From NCBI GenBank assembly GCA_034508935.3, contig CM067443.1, forward strand, positions 49,909,899-49,973,898: 64,000 bases of DNA. The letters run 5' to 3'. The notes beneath the pieces are model-generated. The model saw nothing but the letters and a program-made list of their open reading frames with translations, was not told the origin of the DNA and searched no databases. A program made the translations under genes and the position numbers. Shown here in pieces: positions 11,122-23,132 of this stretch. Positions within the stretch are counted from its first letter, which is position 1. Each line of letters opens with the position of its first letter. This stretch comes from Berghia stephanieae (taxonomy: Eukaryota; Mollusca; Gastropoda; Nudibranchia; Aeolidiidae).

Positions 11122-11735
11122 CTGCTGATGGTGGAGAAAGAGCAAGAGATTGTTCTTACTAAATAAAAAAAATATAAAACAATGACAAAGTAATAAATCT
11201 TACACTGCTTTTAACATATTGAGTTATAAAATTGTTGAACTTTAATCAATAAATTTATCGCCTCTTATATTTCTTTTTCTAGTGATACCCCTGGTGTAGC
11301 AATGTGTCGATAAATTATTTATTTCATTTGAGGTTTATGATAAACATAAAATAAAACGCCTGTTATTCGTCCTCTGAAGAAATTTATTTTTAGGGACTAT
11401 CTTGAGTAAAGAAAGAGATAATCCAGTTGTCATGCTCAGTGAGCAATAGGGGTTAAGGTTCTTGTTCAAGCTGCTTACAATGGGGCTCGAACCATGGACC
11501 TTTTGTTGGAAGTACAACACGTTATCCACTTAGCCATCTTATGCTCTAATAATTTATGTTAAATATAGAAGTTTACAGTTCTTGTGAGACTTAAAGGTTA
11601 TTGGGGCCTAAATTGGAGATGGTACAGGACAGTTAGGTTTAAGAGATCAGTGTTTACATCATCAGTGCCTTAAGACAAGGAAGAGAAAAGTGAACAGTTA
11701 CAATTAGATCCCAGAAGCAATATGTGGGACTAGTC
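11122..11735. other. WDR6 3' flank with one tRNA-like SINE fragment
   Basis: The likely WDR6 3' UTR with AATAAA at 11162 and 11248 is followed by a minus-strand tRNA-like segment at about 11460-11540. Read on minus, this shows GATGGCTAAGTGGATAACG and GGTTCGAGCCCC, a SINE head of a further family. Nothing coding was seen. Confidence 0.5.
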
Positions 11736-11831
11736 GGACAAAACCAAGTAATCTCATTCCAAGACAAAGCATGTTGGAAAACAGACAAAGGGGGATAGAA
11801 GACACATAAAGTGCCTCCCTGCCCACTATGG
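11736..11831 (-). repeat. R500 5' fragment
   Basis: On the minus strand it matches the first ~100 bp of R500 (CCATAGTGGGCAGGGAGGCA ... GAATGAGATTACTTGGTTTT). The rest of the repeat is not recognisable here. Confidence 0.8.
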
Positions 11832-11926
11832 AAAAAGTGACAAATTAGGGAGCAGGTACTGGTAAAAGATAGAAATGTAAAAAGATGTGTTTGAAACAAT
11901 GTCAGACAAAGCTCAAAAGAAAAATA

Positions 11927-14538
11927 CAGTCCACTCTGGATAATCGCAACACCTTGGGATCAGCCAAAACGTTGCGATTAACCGAAGTTGAGTTTCCTGT
12001 CCACTGTTGCAACATTTTCCCTCTGAGTTTACACAGGCTTGGGACCGTCCATGACCTCATTAAAAATGTTTGTGGATTTTTGTTGTTGTTTGTTTTTTTA
12101 AATTTATATTTGGTTATTTTGGTTTTTTTTAATGGGGCTTTTTATTTTTATGGTTGTACATTCCATAGTTTTCCTTTGCGTTTGATCACACTCATTTACT
12201 TAAGAAGGTATCTAGGGTCGTCTGTTTTCTTGCTGAGGCCAGATGTTTATAAACATGTTGCTCAATAGTTTCCAATGAAGGAATCAAATCTGTTAAAGAG
12301 TCTTCTTGAATGAGGCGATGTAGATTTTTCATGAGTTATAGCTTTTCTTTATTTGACAAAGGTTCACTTTCATCGTTGGCATCATCCTCTTCAAGCTGCT
12401 GACGTTTAGCTGACTGCACAGCTTCTAAGAGCTCTTCATTTGATAGCTCTCCTGTCGTCTCCAAATCGTTATCCAAGTCGACAAATTCATTGAATTGCTC
12501 GTCTGTGAAATTTTCTGGAATTTCAATGTCATTTGTCCTCTCCTCACAAGAAGCCACTTGAGATCGATATCCTGCCTTTTTGAAGCAGTTTGAGATTGTT
12601 GTTTGTTTCACATTTGCCCATGCCTGTCTGGGAAGATAAATTGCATCGAGCAATGAAAATGTTCTTGCAAATGTCAGGGCATCTGCTGCACTATCAGCAT
12701 CCAAGTGAGCTAAAATCTCGGCATTGAAACGGCTTCGGTAGTGATCCTTCCAGTTTTTAATCACACTTTGGTCTATAGGCTGAATTAAACTTGTTGTGTT
12801 CGGTGGTAGAAACTTGATCACAATGTTTTTCAGAGAGATGTCTTTAGGATGAGCACTGCAGTTATCAAGAAGCAAAACAATTTTACGACTGCCTAATTGT
12901 CTGTCCCATTTTTCCAACCATTTTGTAAAAACTGTGGAAGTCATCCAAGCATTTGATTAATGTTCATAGCTTACTGGTAGTCTCGTTGGATCTCTTGGAA
13001 AGCATCTTGGTTGTCGACGTTTGCCAATAACAAAAAGGGGTAGCTTGTCATTTCCACTCATGTTGGCACATAAGAGGACAATTATCCTTTCTCTTGCTTT
13101 CTTTCCTCCACTCAGTTCAGTATTCTTGAATCAATGGCCACGTTCAGGGAACCCACAAAAATAAAGACCAGTTTCTTCAGCATTATAGATGTCTTCGCCG
13201 TATTCCTGAATCAAGTTTTGAATGTAGAGTTCACTCCACTGTGAGGTGCTCACACTGTCCACATCTCTTTTTTCGCCATGCTCTCTCTTAAACACAACAC
13301 CATGGTGCTCTCTCCATCTTGACAGCCACCCATCACTTGGATTAATTTCCTTTCCAGCAGTTCCAGCAAGTGATGACGCCTTTTGTTTTATCAAATCACC
13401 CAATAGCCTGGCACCTTGTTCAAGTTTATTGCCCATCCACATAACTAGGGCATTCTCAATGTTACTGAGTTGACCATCTCGTTGTCTTTTGCGATTTAGA
13501 TTTGATGATGTGCTGGCACTCTTTTCAATGCTGTCACTGTTTTTCAACAGTCTTGAAATCTGACTTTTGGAGATTCCGTGTTTTTTGGCAAGTTCTGTAT
13601 GAGTTGGTTTAAGAGATGACTTGAATTCACTGATGATCTGAATTTTTTTTTGCAATGTGATATCATTCCTCTTGTTAGGGGAAGCCATGGTTTCTGTCTT
13701 CAGGTTTTTTTTTCTCCAAGCTGCGGTATCTTTGGACAAAATGCTGGGATACTGTTTTCACCGTCACTTGTTGGGAGTTTTTAAAGCAATTTTGATTTGA
13801 CCACTATAAGTTTCATACCGTATATGGTAAACTCAAACAAGGTTGATAAGCATTGTTCTTTTGTCCACCACAGATTGAGCAATTTGATTGAAACAATGTG
13901 GCAGCCCTGTATAGATTTTGAAAAGCAAAAGCAGCGTTGGTGCAAGCTGACATTTTATTCAGATAGGATTAACTTTCACTCTTTTGTTCTCAACATTTTG
14001 AAGAGTCAAATAGACTAGCTGTGATAAGACGCACCAAGATCACACTCACACCAAACGCATTGGTCACAATGCACAGTTGTCAATCCCAAAACAAAGGATA
14101 TCGCTCAGTCATTGTCTACCTGTTGTCTAGACCATACCCAGCCAACTCGCCTGTTATCTAATGGTCACGGATGACCTCACAAACCCATGCTGCAAAGCTC
14201 CGCCCTCTTTTATCAAATAGAGTGGTGACATTGTTCATTGTCTGACACCCAGCTCCCTCGCCTCCTTTCTCATGGTCAGTCACAGGTGACTGCACAAACC
14301 CATATTGTAAAGCCCCGCCCTCTTTTGTTTTGTCTGTAATAGGTTGGTGACACACTACTGTAGCATTAAACCCCGCCCACTCTCGATTTTTCAACCCATG
14401 ATGAAAGTTAATCACGTCAAAAATTTGTTGCGCTTAATCGAAGTTTGTTGCGATTAACCATTGACTTTTATATAGAATTAATTTCATTTCTTGGGAAATG
14501 TTATGATTAACTGAGTTGCGATTATCCGGAGTGGACTG
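11927..14538 (-). mobile_element. Tigger/pogo-like (Tc1-mariner group) DNA transposon
   Basis: The element is 2612 bp and flanked by TA target duplications at 11925-11926 and 14539-14540. Terminal inverted repeats start CAGTCCACTCTGGATAATCG on the left and CAGTCCACTCCGGATAATCG on the right. Further AT-rich inverted similarity lies inside (GTTGCGATTAACCGAAGTT..., seen twice near each end). The transposase is on the minus strand inside. The element is nearly complete and is a plain cut-and-paste transposon. Confidence 0.93.
12336..13739 (-). pseudogene. Tigger/pogo-like transposase, interrupted by two in-frame stops
   Basis: Two open stretches lie in the same minus-strand frame: 13739-13131 and 12944-12336. 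The bridging ~180 bp stays in frame but holds a TGA after FPERGH (13128-13130) and a TAA after LPVSYEH. The first stretch has a Psq/CENP-B-type DNA-binding region (KRNDITLQKKIQIISEF, HGISKSQISRLLKN) then SDGWLSRWREHHGV. The likely start is MASPNKRND at ~13688. DDE-domain motifs: NAEETGLYF, where NADETG is usual, so the first catalytic Asp is Glu here; LLLDNCSAHP; and LPPNTTSLIQPIDQSVI. The C-terminus is acidic. Two stops plus D-to-E at a catalytic position imply the copy is inactive, though otherwise well preserved. Confidence 0.9.
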
Positions 14539-14574
14539 TACAATAAAAACAACCATTCCAAAATATCGGCATGC

Positions 14575-14680
14575 CTCCAGTGAGGATCAAACCTGATCTC
14601 CAGTTGAGGCAGGATGATTTTGTGGGATAGTTTTTTTCTTGTATTTTTCACATTTCTTTACCCAAAGTGGGGTTCTTTGT
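14575..14680 (+). repeat. Degenerate SINE-T fragment
   Basis: Carries a decayed box-B region (GAGGATCAAACCTGATCTCC) then CAGTTGAGG, TTTTGTGGGATAGTTTTTTT and TTGTATTTTTC. These match the tail of the SINE-T copies at 3373 and 3719. Confidence 0.5.
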
Positions 14681-14730
14681 TAGACCACCACTATTTAATT
14701 ATTTATTTATTTTTGTTTGTTTTGTTTTTA

Positions 14731-16752
14731 AGGGTTTTACGGCGCTTGCAACACATTTAGGTTATATCAGCGCCAGTAAAAAGGAAGAAAATGGGACAGG
14801 AAGAAGTTCTAGAATTACAATTAAAGCATCCAAGAAAAAATAAGACAAAGGGGAACTGGGAACAAATAGGGATCAGATGATGTAGATTCCAAGAGCATAC
14901 CATCAATGTTCTTAGTTTGAGATCACCAATAAGTCTCATCCGGACACAAGCACGGCCCCCACTAAGAGGAATACACTCAAATGCTTACATTATAAATTAG
15001 AACAAATATAATACTACATAACAGAGAGATGATTTACAAGGAAAAAAATATCATCTCCCAAAACAATAAATATGCATTCGACTGTTTCCCTCCCAGCCAG
15101 GACCCCGACCAGGCCAGGACAAAACCAAGCAATCTCATTCCAAGAGAAAGACAGAATGCAAGTTGGAAAACAGATATAGGGGGATAGAAGACACAATAAG
15201 TACCTCCCTGCCCACTATGGGAGGTAGGAACCCCACCCAGTAGGTTATATCAGCGCCAATAAAAAAGGAAGAAAATGGGATAGTAAAAAGTTCTGGAATT
15301 ACAATTAAAGCACCCAAGAAAAAGTAAGACAAAAGGGGAACTAGGAACAAATAGGGATCAGATATAGAATCCAAGAGCATACCACCAATGTACTTAGTTT
15401 GAGATCACCTATAAGTCTCATCCGGACACAAGCACAAAATCCAACAAAGAGGAATACACTCAAATGCTTATGTTTTTGTTTGTTTTGTTTGTTTTTAAGG
15501 GTTTTACGGCGCTTGCAACACTTTAGGTCATATCAGCGCCAGTAAAAAGGAAGAAAATGGGATAGTAAAAAGTTCTAGAATTACAATTAAAGCACCCAAG
15601 AGAAAGGAAGACAAAGGGGAACTGGGAACAAATAGGGATCAGATGCAGATTCCAAGAGCAAACCATCAATGTACTTAGTTTGAGATCACCTATAAGTCTC
15701 ATCCGGACACGAGCACAAAATTCAACAAAGAGGAACACACTCAAATGCTTACATTATACATTAAAAATAACAAACATAATAATATATAACAGAGAGATGA
15801 TTTACAAGAAAAAAAAATATCTCCCAAAACATTAACTATGCATTTGACTGTTTCCCTCCCAGCCAGGGCCAGGACAAAACCAAGTAATCTCTTTCCAAGA
15901 CAAAGACAGAAAGCAAGTTGGAAAACAGATATAGGGGATAGAAGACACAGCAAGTACCTCCCTGCCCACTATGTTTTTGTTTGTTTTAAAGGGTTTTATG
16001 GCGCTTGCAACACATTTAGGTTATATCAGCGCCAGTAAAAAGGAAGAAAATGGGATAGTAAAAAGTTCTAGAATTACAATTAAAGCACAAAAGAAAAGGT
16101 GAGACAAAGGGGAATTGGTTCAAATAGGGAACAGATGTAGATTCCAAGAGCACACCATCAAAGTACTGAGTTTGAGATCACCTAAAAGTCTCATCCAGAC
16201 ACAAGCACAGGTCCGAACTAAGAGGAATACACTCAAATGTTTACCATTCATATAATATAACATGTAAACTAAATATACAATGCATAACAGAGAGATGATT
16301 TACAAGGAAAAAAATATCATCTCCCAAAACAATAACTATGCATTTGACTGTTTCCCTCCCAGCCAGGGCCAGGAAAAAAACCAAGTAATCTCATTCCAAG
16401 ACAAAGACAGAAAGCATGTTGGAAAACAGATATATGGGGATAGAAGACACAGAATGTACCTCCCTGCCCGCTATGGGAGGTCAGGATCCCCACCCAGCTC
16501 AAATGCTTACATTATACATTAAAAATAAATATAATAATACATAACAGAGAGATGATTTACAAGGAAAAAAATATCATCTCCCAAAACAATAACTATGCAT
16601 TCGACTGTTTCCCTCCCAGCCAGGACTCCGAACAGGGCCAAGTAATCTCATTCTAAGACAAAGACAGAAACATGTTGGAAAATAGATATAAGGGGATAGA
16701 AGACACAGTATGTACCTCCCTGCCCAATATGGGAGGTCAGGATCCCCCCCAG
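14731..16752 (-). repeat. Head-to-tail array of five R500 units
   Basis: All units read in the minus direction. Full-length: about 14731-15236, 15496-15972 and 15988-16497. Partial: about 15242-15473 (3' half only) and 16500-16752 (5' half only). Each full unit goes from GGGTTTTACGGCGCTTGCAA to CCCTGCCC.CTATGGGAGGT and CCCCACCCAG. Junctions are clean in several cases. Short peptides that recur here (around 'MHNREMIYKEK') are chance products of the repeat. The array lies between the convergent WDR6 and FTCD genes. Confidence 0.88.
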
Positions 16753-17441
16753 TTATTTATTTTTAAAAACAAATTAAAGAAAAACAAAACAAAACAAACG
16801 CTAATAACATTTTCCAACAAAACTAATTTTATTTCCCTAGACAGAAAATAAAGTGAAGTAAGTAATCTGTGTAAGTCTCCGAAGCAAATGTTATTATGTC
16901 CATTTTTATCACTAGATGGTAAGTGGAAAAAATAAACAGTGATTTTAATCACAACAACGCTGGTCAATAATCATTTATATTTATAGAAATAGAAGTAGTA
17001 ACAGCACTTAGGATAAACATCTGGAATGTTTTCAGAAAGGAAAGCTAAAAAGTATATATAAATGTTAGTAAGTCGGCTTAACATTCAGCATATTAATGAA
17101 TCAGCATGGCATAATTTAATACTTCTTGTAATTTTCAAACTGAACAAAGAATTAATTAATTAAAGATTAATTTATTAAATTGCACATAATCATTTTGATT
17201 TTAAAAACAAAGCATATGAATCTGTTTACAGCCACTTTGATTTTTAAAAAAAATTAAAAACAAAAATATTTCAAATGATTTTATTACCCCGGATTAGTGA
17301 AATTATATTCAAACATGAAACAAGTTTTTTTTTTTTTACATTACACATTTTTTCCAACTAAGAATGGAAAAAAAAAGAAATATAACATAGCAGCTTAAAT
17401 AAATCGTTTTAAGTAGTTTTACATTATGTGTATCTCTTTAA
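16753..17441. other. AT-rich intergenic DNA, nothing recognised
   Basis: No coding stretch, RNA gene or repeat family was recognised, apart from short homopolymer runs. Confidence 0.5.
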
Positions 17442-17955
17442 GGTCATTTCAGCACCAGGATTTAGAAAGATAATGTTTAACAGTATTAAAGCGTTTGTAA
17501 TACTATTAGGTGCCATTAAAAATGATAATGGTGATGGGACAGACAATAGATCTCGATTTAACCTGCGCCTACACGCACGCAAGAACACAAGATAAGGGAG
17601 ATTGTCGCACAGAGAACAGAAATAGATTCAAAGAACAGTCTTTCTGTGTCTCATCTGATGCTAAGTAATCAAAAATTCCCAATCAGACACGGGCAAAGGA
17701 CTCTGCTATACATTCAGGAGTCTATAAAATAATTACTAATATTATGCAACAGAAAGAGAAGAGAAATATTTTCATGTAGGTGCGACATTAATCTGACTGG
17801 CTCCTACTTGGCAAAGGATCCAAACCAGGGCCAAGCCAAAACCAAGTAGTCTCATTGAAGGACAAGAATAGGAAGCTATGTGAAATAAGGATATAAGAGA
17901 CAGAAAGTGTAGACTTACCCTTCCTATTCCTGAATAAGGTGAGCTCTGACCCAGA
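17442..17955 (-). repeat. R500, strongly diverged full-length copy
   Basis: Keeps the order of R500 landmarks on the minus strand (GGTCATTTCAGCACCAG, TAGATTCAAAGAACA, ATCTGACTGGCTCC, ACCAAGTAGTCTCATTGAAG, GAGCTCTGACCCAG) with many differences. It is an older copy than those in the array at 14731. Confidence 0.75.
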
Positions 17956-19720
17956 CATCATAACATTAAATAACTTTTTTTCTAAATTGAAGCTACTGTT
18001 TCCATTTTTAGCATAATTTTTTTTTAGTCCCAGCTGTTAGCAATTAAGTTATTTTTTATTCAATGATGTCGGCGAATCACTGGCAGTGTATGCAAGGTGA
18101 AAAATAAAAATCCCAAAAATATTGGGTTGGAATACAATTCAGTTTCTACTTCAGCCTTGATTTTGATATCCAATCCAATTCATACTGTAGCAACTACAAT
18201 GTTGATGATAGACATATTAATATGGTATCGGACTGTGTTTGGTTATGGCTGTGTAACACAATCATTATTATATCCTCCTGTGACAGAAATGTTTCTTAAT
18301 TGACATTGACAAGTAAATCTAATGTTGAAAATAAGCATTTTTAGGATAAAGTCAATCACAGACAATGACAGTTCAACTCGTGTATAATACTATAAATACT
18401 ACAAATATATTAATCGATATTTTATTATAAGTAAGTATTATTCGTCCATTTTATGTGTTTTGTAAAAAACAATATTTAAAAGAATAAACAGAGAACTGAT
18501 AAAAGCAAGAAATTTTACGAGACATGAAATAGACATGGGTGAGAATAACAATAACTTTTTTTTTTTTAAATCAGTACATTTGAGCAAAAGTAAAAGTATC
18601 CAAAAATCACATTAAAAAAAAAAAAACAGAAGTAATTTTTCAAATATTAGTATTAGATAATATCAGTTAAATTAATCGCCAAAGTCAAACGTCTAAAGCT
18701 GTGCTATATTTTCTCTTGAACAATGCATTTTGTCAGGTTTATTTTTGTTGTTGTTTTTAACTAATCTTAACTTGAAAATTTAGGGCAGATTTTAAAAGGC
18801 AGTGCATAGCAAATGATGAGACTAGAAATCTGGTGAAAGCATAAACAATTGTGAACACTTAGAAAATAGTATTAAATGAGTTAACATCACAGCAAAAACA
18901 CATTAATACAAATTGTATACAAAGATTGAGTTATGACTACATTCAACAAAATTTAAGTTGCTCAAACTAAAATCAAGCAATATTTAATACTGTGAGAGGA
19001 AGGGGGTAAATATGACGTCATTATAAACACACGGGAGAGTCTAATGACAACTGAAATTTAAAATAGCCTTGCATATCCCAACACTTCAAGGTCATGGATT
19101 GAAAAAAAAACAATAAATGGCATCCACGATAAATTTTGATTTATTTTTATAAATTTTACTGTCATTTTAACACTTCTAGCTCGAATTGGTGCAAGGGAAA
19201 AACCAGATGAATAGATAATAAAAAAATTTATTGATCTAGAAAAAGTAAGCTCATAGGAACTAGTTCAAACAGGGAAAAACGAGTCGATCCCATGAGCTAT
19301 ATATCTCCTTTTTCGTAATGTTTTTTTTTTTAGAAGTGTAATGGTACTCATTAGACTCTAAGGTCATACCAGTCCTAAGGTCCGAGTTCGTCTTTATGAA
19401 TTTCAAGTGTTTTTGCTATAATTTAAGACTTCAATGAGTAAAAATGATGTTGAGATGGCTTAGTCAAAATATAAGTACGTACATTTATAATATTTTGAAT
19501 AGGCCACCCCATCATCATCAAATTAACTGACATTAAAATATCGCAATTGCAGTAAAATTTCTAAAATTGAGAAACTGTTTCTATTAGTGGAACACACGTG
19601 ACGTAAAGTAATTCATTAACTTATAAGCTCCATCAATTCAGATCCACTTTTTGATTAAAACATAGAATTGAACATAAATAAATAGTTTTAAATTGTATTG
19701 CTCTGTTGTTTTGGTTTTTA
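17956..19720. other. AT-rich intergenic DNA, nothing recognised
   Basis: Long A/T runs and low GC. No open frame of note and no repeat family matching others in the window. Confidence 0.5.
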
Positions 19721-20209
19721 AAGGGTTTTATAGCGCTTGCAACACATTACAGTCATATCAGCGCCAGTAAAAAGGAAGAAAATGAATAGTAAAAAGTTCT
19801 AGAATCACAATTAAAGCACCCAAGAAAAGGTAAGACAAAGGAGAATTGGTTTAAATAGGAAACAGATGTAGATTCCAAGAGCACACTATCAAAGTACTTT
19901 GAGATCACCTAAAAGTCCCCACCCGACACAAGCACAGGTCCCTAATAAGAGGAATACACTCAAATGTTTACAAATCATATATATTATGTAAACAAAACAT
20001 AATACAGTGCATAACAGAGAGATGATTTACAAGGAAAAAAAATATCTCCCAAAACTAACTATGAATTTTACTGTTTCCCTCTCAGCCAGGACACAACCAA
20101 GTAATCTCATTCCAAGACAAAGGCAGAAAGCAACTCGGAAAACAGATATAGGGGATAGAAGACACAGCGTGACTCCTGCCCACCATTGGAGGTCAAAAAC
20201 CCCACCCAG
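19721..20209 (-). repeat. R500, full-length copy
   Basis: On the minus strand it runs from GGGTTTTATAGCGCTTGCAA to CCCTGCC..CATTGGAGGTC and CCCCACCCAG. Its interior (TGTAAACAAAACATAATACA) serves as an empty-site comparison for the insertion at 24070. Confidence 0.88.
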
Positions 20210-22220
20210 TATATTGCTCTCATAGACAAACCTACAAAGAAGTTGCACATAGATACAGCAGCGAAAATAATTTATATAAATCAATAGTTTTGAGGTAAAC
20301 AATCAGCAGCTTGGATTAATGTATAAATATAAATATAAAGAAGTAAATGTAATCATAAAACCATTAAATAGAATAAAGTCCTGCCTTAAAATCAGTATCA
20401 ATGTTTGACGATGTCATAATCAGCCCATATATTTGTGAGAGTGTTTTTGAGGTCATTGACTGTATACTTTAAAAAAAAAAAATATAAAGTTAATAAAATC
20501 AGCAGTATAATCCGGAATGCAGTGTGACATCATCGACAGTGAGAGCAAACAGAAATCCTTACCTATGAAAAGATTCCAGGAATTTTCTTCCAAACACGAA
20601 ATACAAACAAATATAATGAAAACTAAATACTGGAATGCTGTGTTATTAACATCAATATTCCACTATCATGTCAGACAATCAGACAATCTATTTTTAGCTT
20701 GTTTATATCATTATAAAAATTATGTAAGAAAGAGATCAATAGTAACATGAATAATTTAAATGTGAGTAAAAAAAAAAAAATTTTTTTGCGCAGCATTGTT
20801 AGATACCGTTGCCCAGGCTTTCCATGAAGGAAGAATCCAAATAATCCATCAAACAAACGGATGACGCCAATAGGAATCACCCTTGTCCAAAGTGAACCAG
20901 TTGGGTGTTAATAGTCTTTCCCCGAGGAAAAAACGATGGAGCTTGAAGCAGGGTTTGAATAAGGACCTTTCAGGTCACAATGCAATCCTTAACGATTTGA
21001 CCAGATTGATACCAGTGAGTCGATTAATGATCAGAAAAGTGAATTAAATATTCAGAGTTATTTTTAGCTTTAAAAAATCAAAGTAAAGACTTTTGATAAC
21101 AGTACAAAGTATAACAAAAATTGACAAAACACAAAGCATGTTATGAATGCTGGCGAAAAATATAAAAATAAAAGAAAAAAAATGAATTAAGATTTCCGTT
21201 CATTCTCAACATAATTCTTTTTGGAAAACATTTTTTTTAAATTAAAAAAAACATTGAATGTGAGTTTCACAAGGTTACCCTGTAGAATGGCAAGGTTGAT
21301 AAAGCTTATTCCGAACAACAAGAAAAAAAAGTTATAAACTATTAATAATAAAGACAATGTTGTATTTGTAAACCTTAAATATTAGTCAGAGCTAAATTAC
21401 ATATGTAAATGTTATAAACCTACATACCACTAAATAATGGTTGTTTTCGATTAAAGTTGTTGATATTAAAATTTCTATTGGTTGCCATGAGAAAAAATAG
21501 GATATAATAAGGATACTTTAAAAATATAAAAACCGATACTTTAATGTAAGGAAGCAAAATCATTTTCCTTACAGCAATACTTTGTTAGAAGTAAAAGGAT
21601 TAAAAAAAAAAAAGTGAGACACATTTGTGACAAAGTAGAAATCCAGTAATAAAAATAGCCACATTTAAAACACATTATTATCAAAATTAAGAACAAAAGT
21701 TGAGCTTGTGAATAGTTCAATAACGGGAATATATGATCTGTTTAAATATTAAATTGTGGCCAAGTGGTTGCTCCAAAGTAAACAAATGGATGACAGTGTG
21801 CAAAAAGTATTTGCATAAAAAAGTAAACAATAACATCATTTAAAATAAAAAAGGAAGAAAAATGTTTTTATCCATCCTGTTCAAAACTTTGATAAAAATT
21901 TGAATATGGAGGAATAAACCTTGATTCTAGCCAAATTTGAGAAAAAAACAAATTAAAAAAAAACATGGTTGATGCCATGCCAAAAGGTCGTTTTCGAAAC
22001 TTCGTACTAAAAATAAATACTCCAATTATTATGAAAAACTAAGAAATAAATTAGTTCTCATCAGTTTCTCTGGGTTGCATAGTGAAAAAGAACCTCAAAA
22101 CTGACAATCCAGCACCAATAGAATATCTAGTAGAAATAATTTCTAAGCGATTCAAAAATGTGTGAACAAAGATGATGCTAGAACATCCGTTTTTGGTTTA
22201 TTTTTCATTATTAAACCTAA
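20210..22220. other. AT-rich intergenic DNA with one SINE-head fragment
   Basis: A decayed minus-strand tRNA-like head lies near 20935-21010 (GCAGGGTTTGAATAAGGACC). Otherwise only A/T-rich sequence was seen. The FTCD 3' UTR may begin further right, near 23132. Confidence 0.4.
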
Positions 22221-22251
22221 AAAAACTAATGTAAACGATTTTTGTTTTTAG

Positions 22252-22543
22252 TGGGGGTCCCGATTGCTCAGTTGGTAGAGCAATTGCTTCACGTGCAAAG
22301 GGATTGAGATCAATTCCAGATGAAGACAAACATTTTTCTGACCCCCCCCCCCCTATATCACTCAGCAGTGATTGGGTAGCTGGGTCTTTTAGATCTGGCA
22401 GAAAGTACTTTGCGATAGACTAGCGTCCTATCCAAAGGGTAGCAAGCAATTGCTATTGCCCATTTCATGCTATAGAAACCAGGTAAAACTCCAGCTCCAT
22501 GGGTCTAATGGCACTGAAGGACTACAAAAACAATTAAATCTAG
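22252..22543 (+). mobile_element. tRNA-Val-like SINE (SINE-V) with 31-bp target-site duplication
   Basis: The head has GCTCAGTTGGTAGAGCAATT and an anticodon-like loop TTCACGT (CAC, Val-like), then a diverged box B. The body includes a poly-C run, CAGTGATTGGGTAGCTGGG, AAAGTACTTTGCGATAGACT and GCTCCATGGGTCTAATGGC. It is flanked by a 31-bp direct repeat (22221-22251 and 22544-22574) with a single mismatch, which fixes the insertion borders. Related copies: 30062 (near full) and fragments at 1007 and 60255. Confidence 0.9.
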
Positions 22544-22681
22544 AAAAACTAATGGAAACGATTTTTGTTTTTAGTTTTTCAAAATAACTTAGTATTAGAG
22601 GATTTAAGTGGCAAAAGTTACAAAAACGACCTTTGGAAACAGCTTCAGGTGTACAATTTTATCTGTCTAAATAAATAATGT

Positions 22682-22957
22682 GAAATTGAATGTGAGCTTC
22701 AATTTAATATGGGAAAACAGATAGAATAAATGTTTCGGGTTTCCCCTTTATCAACAAAACAGCATGAATGAAACACTACAGAGGAATGAGATAATGTGGT
22801 AGTGGCATTGTTAAGATGAATCATCCTAACAACGCCACTACCACATTATCTCATTTGACTGTAGTGTTTCATTCATCCGGTTTTGTTGATAAAGGGGAAA
22901 CCTGAAACGTCCATTTTATCTGTTTTCGTAAATCAAATTGAAGCTTACATTCAATTT
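22682..22957. mobile_element. Fold-back element, long copy (family FB1)
   Basis: A ~276-bp imperfect palindrome. The left arm (22682-~22815) has GAATGTGAGCTTCAATTTAA, GAAAACAGAT, GTTTCGGGTTTCCCCTTT, AATGAAACACTACAG and GAGATAATGTGGTAGTGGC. The right arm repeats all of these in reverse complement down to CTTACATTCAATTTC. The loop is ~15 bp around AAGATGAATCATCC. The outer arms and right flank (CTTCGAGCAGCAACATTTAC) match the short palindrome at 7227-7304. It is inserted just downstream of the FTCD stop. Confidence 0.88.
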
Positions 22958-23132
22958 CATATTGTTATTTATTTCTTCGAGCAGCAACATTTACATCTGT
23001 CTAGTCTAACATAGGTAGCAGGCCTGCAACTGCAATATGGGCACATAAGAGAGACAATCATCAACAAATACAATGAGTGACGACGGAATGACCGGAGAAT
23101 TGGTTTGGGTTTATTTATTATAGATGACCTCA

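Noticed and set aside
15838-16522. Several 60-80-codon open frames with a shared peptide (MHNREMIYKEK...) as possible small genes
   Set aside because: They are translations of the R500 repeat in several copies. They differ by frame changes and have no family similarity or codon signal.
14731-16752. CRISPR-like direct repeat array
   Set aside because: Units are ~500 bp retroposon-like repeats in animal DNA, without short repeat-spacer structure or cas genes.
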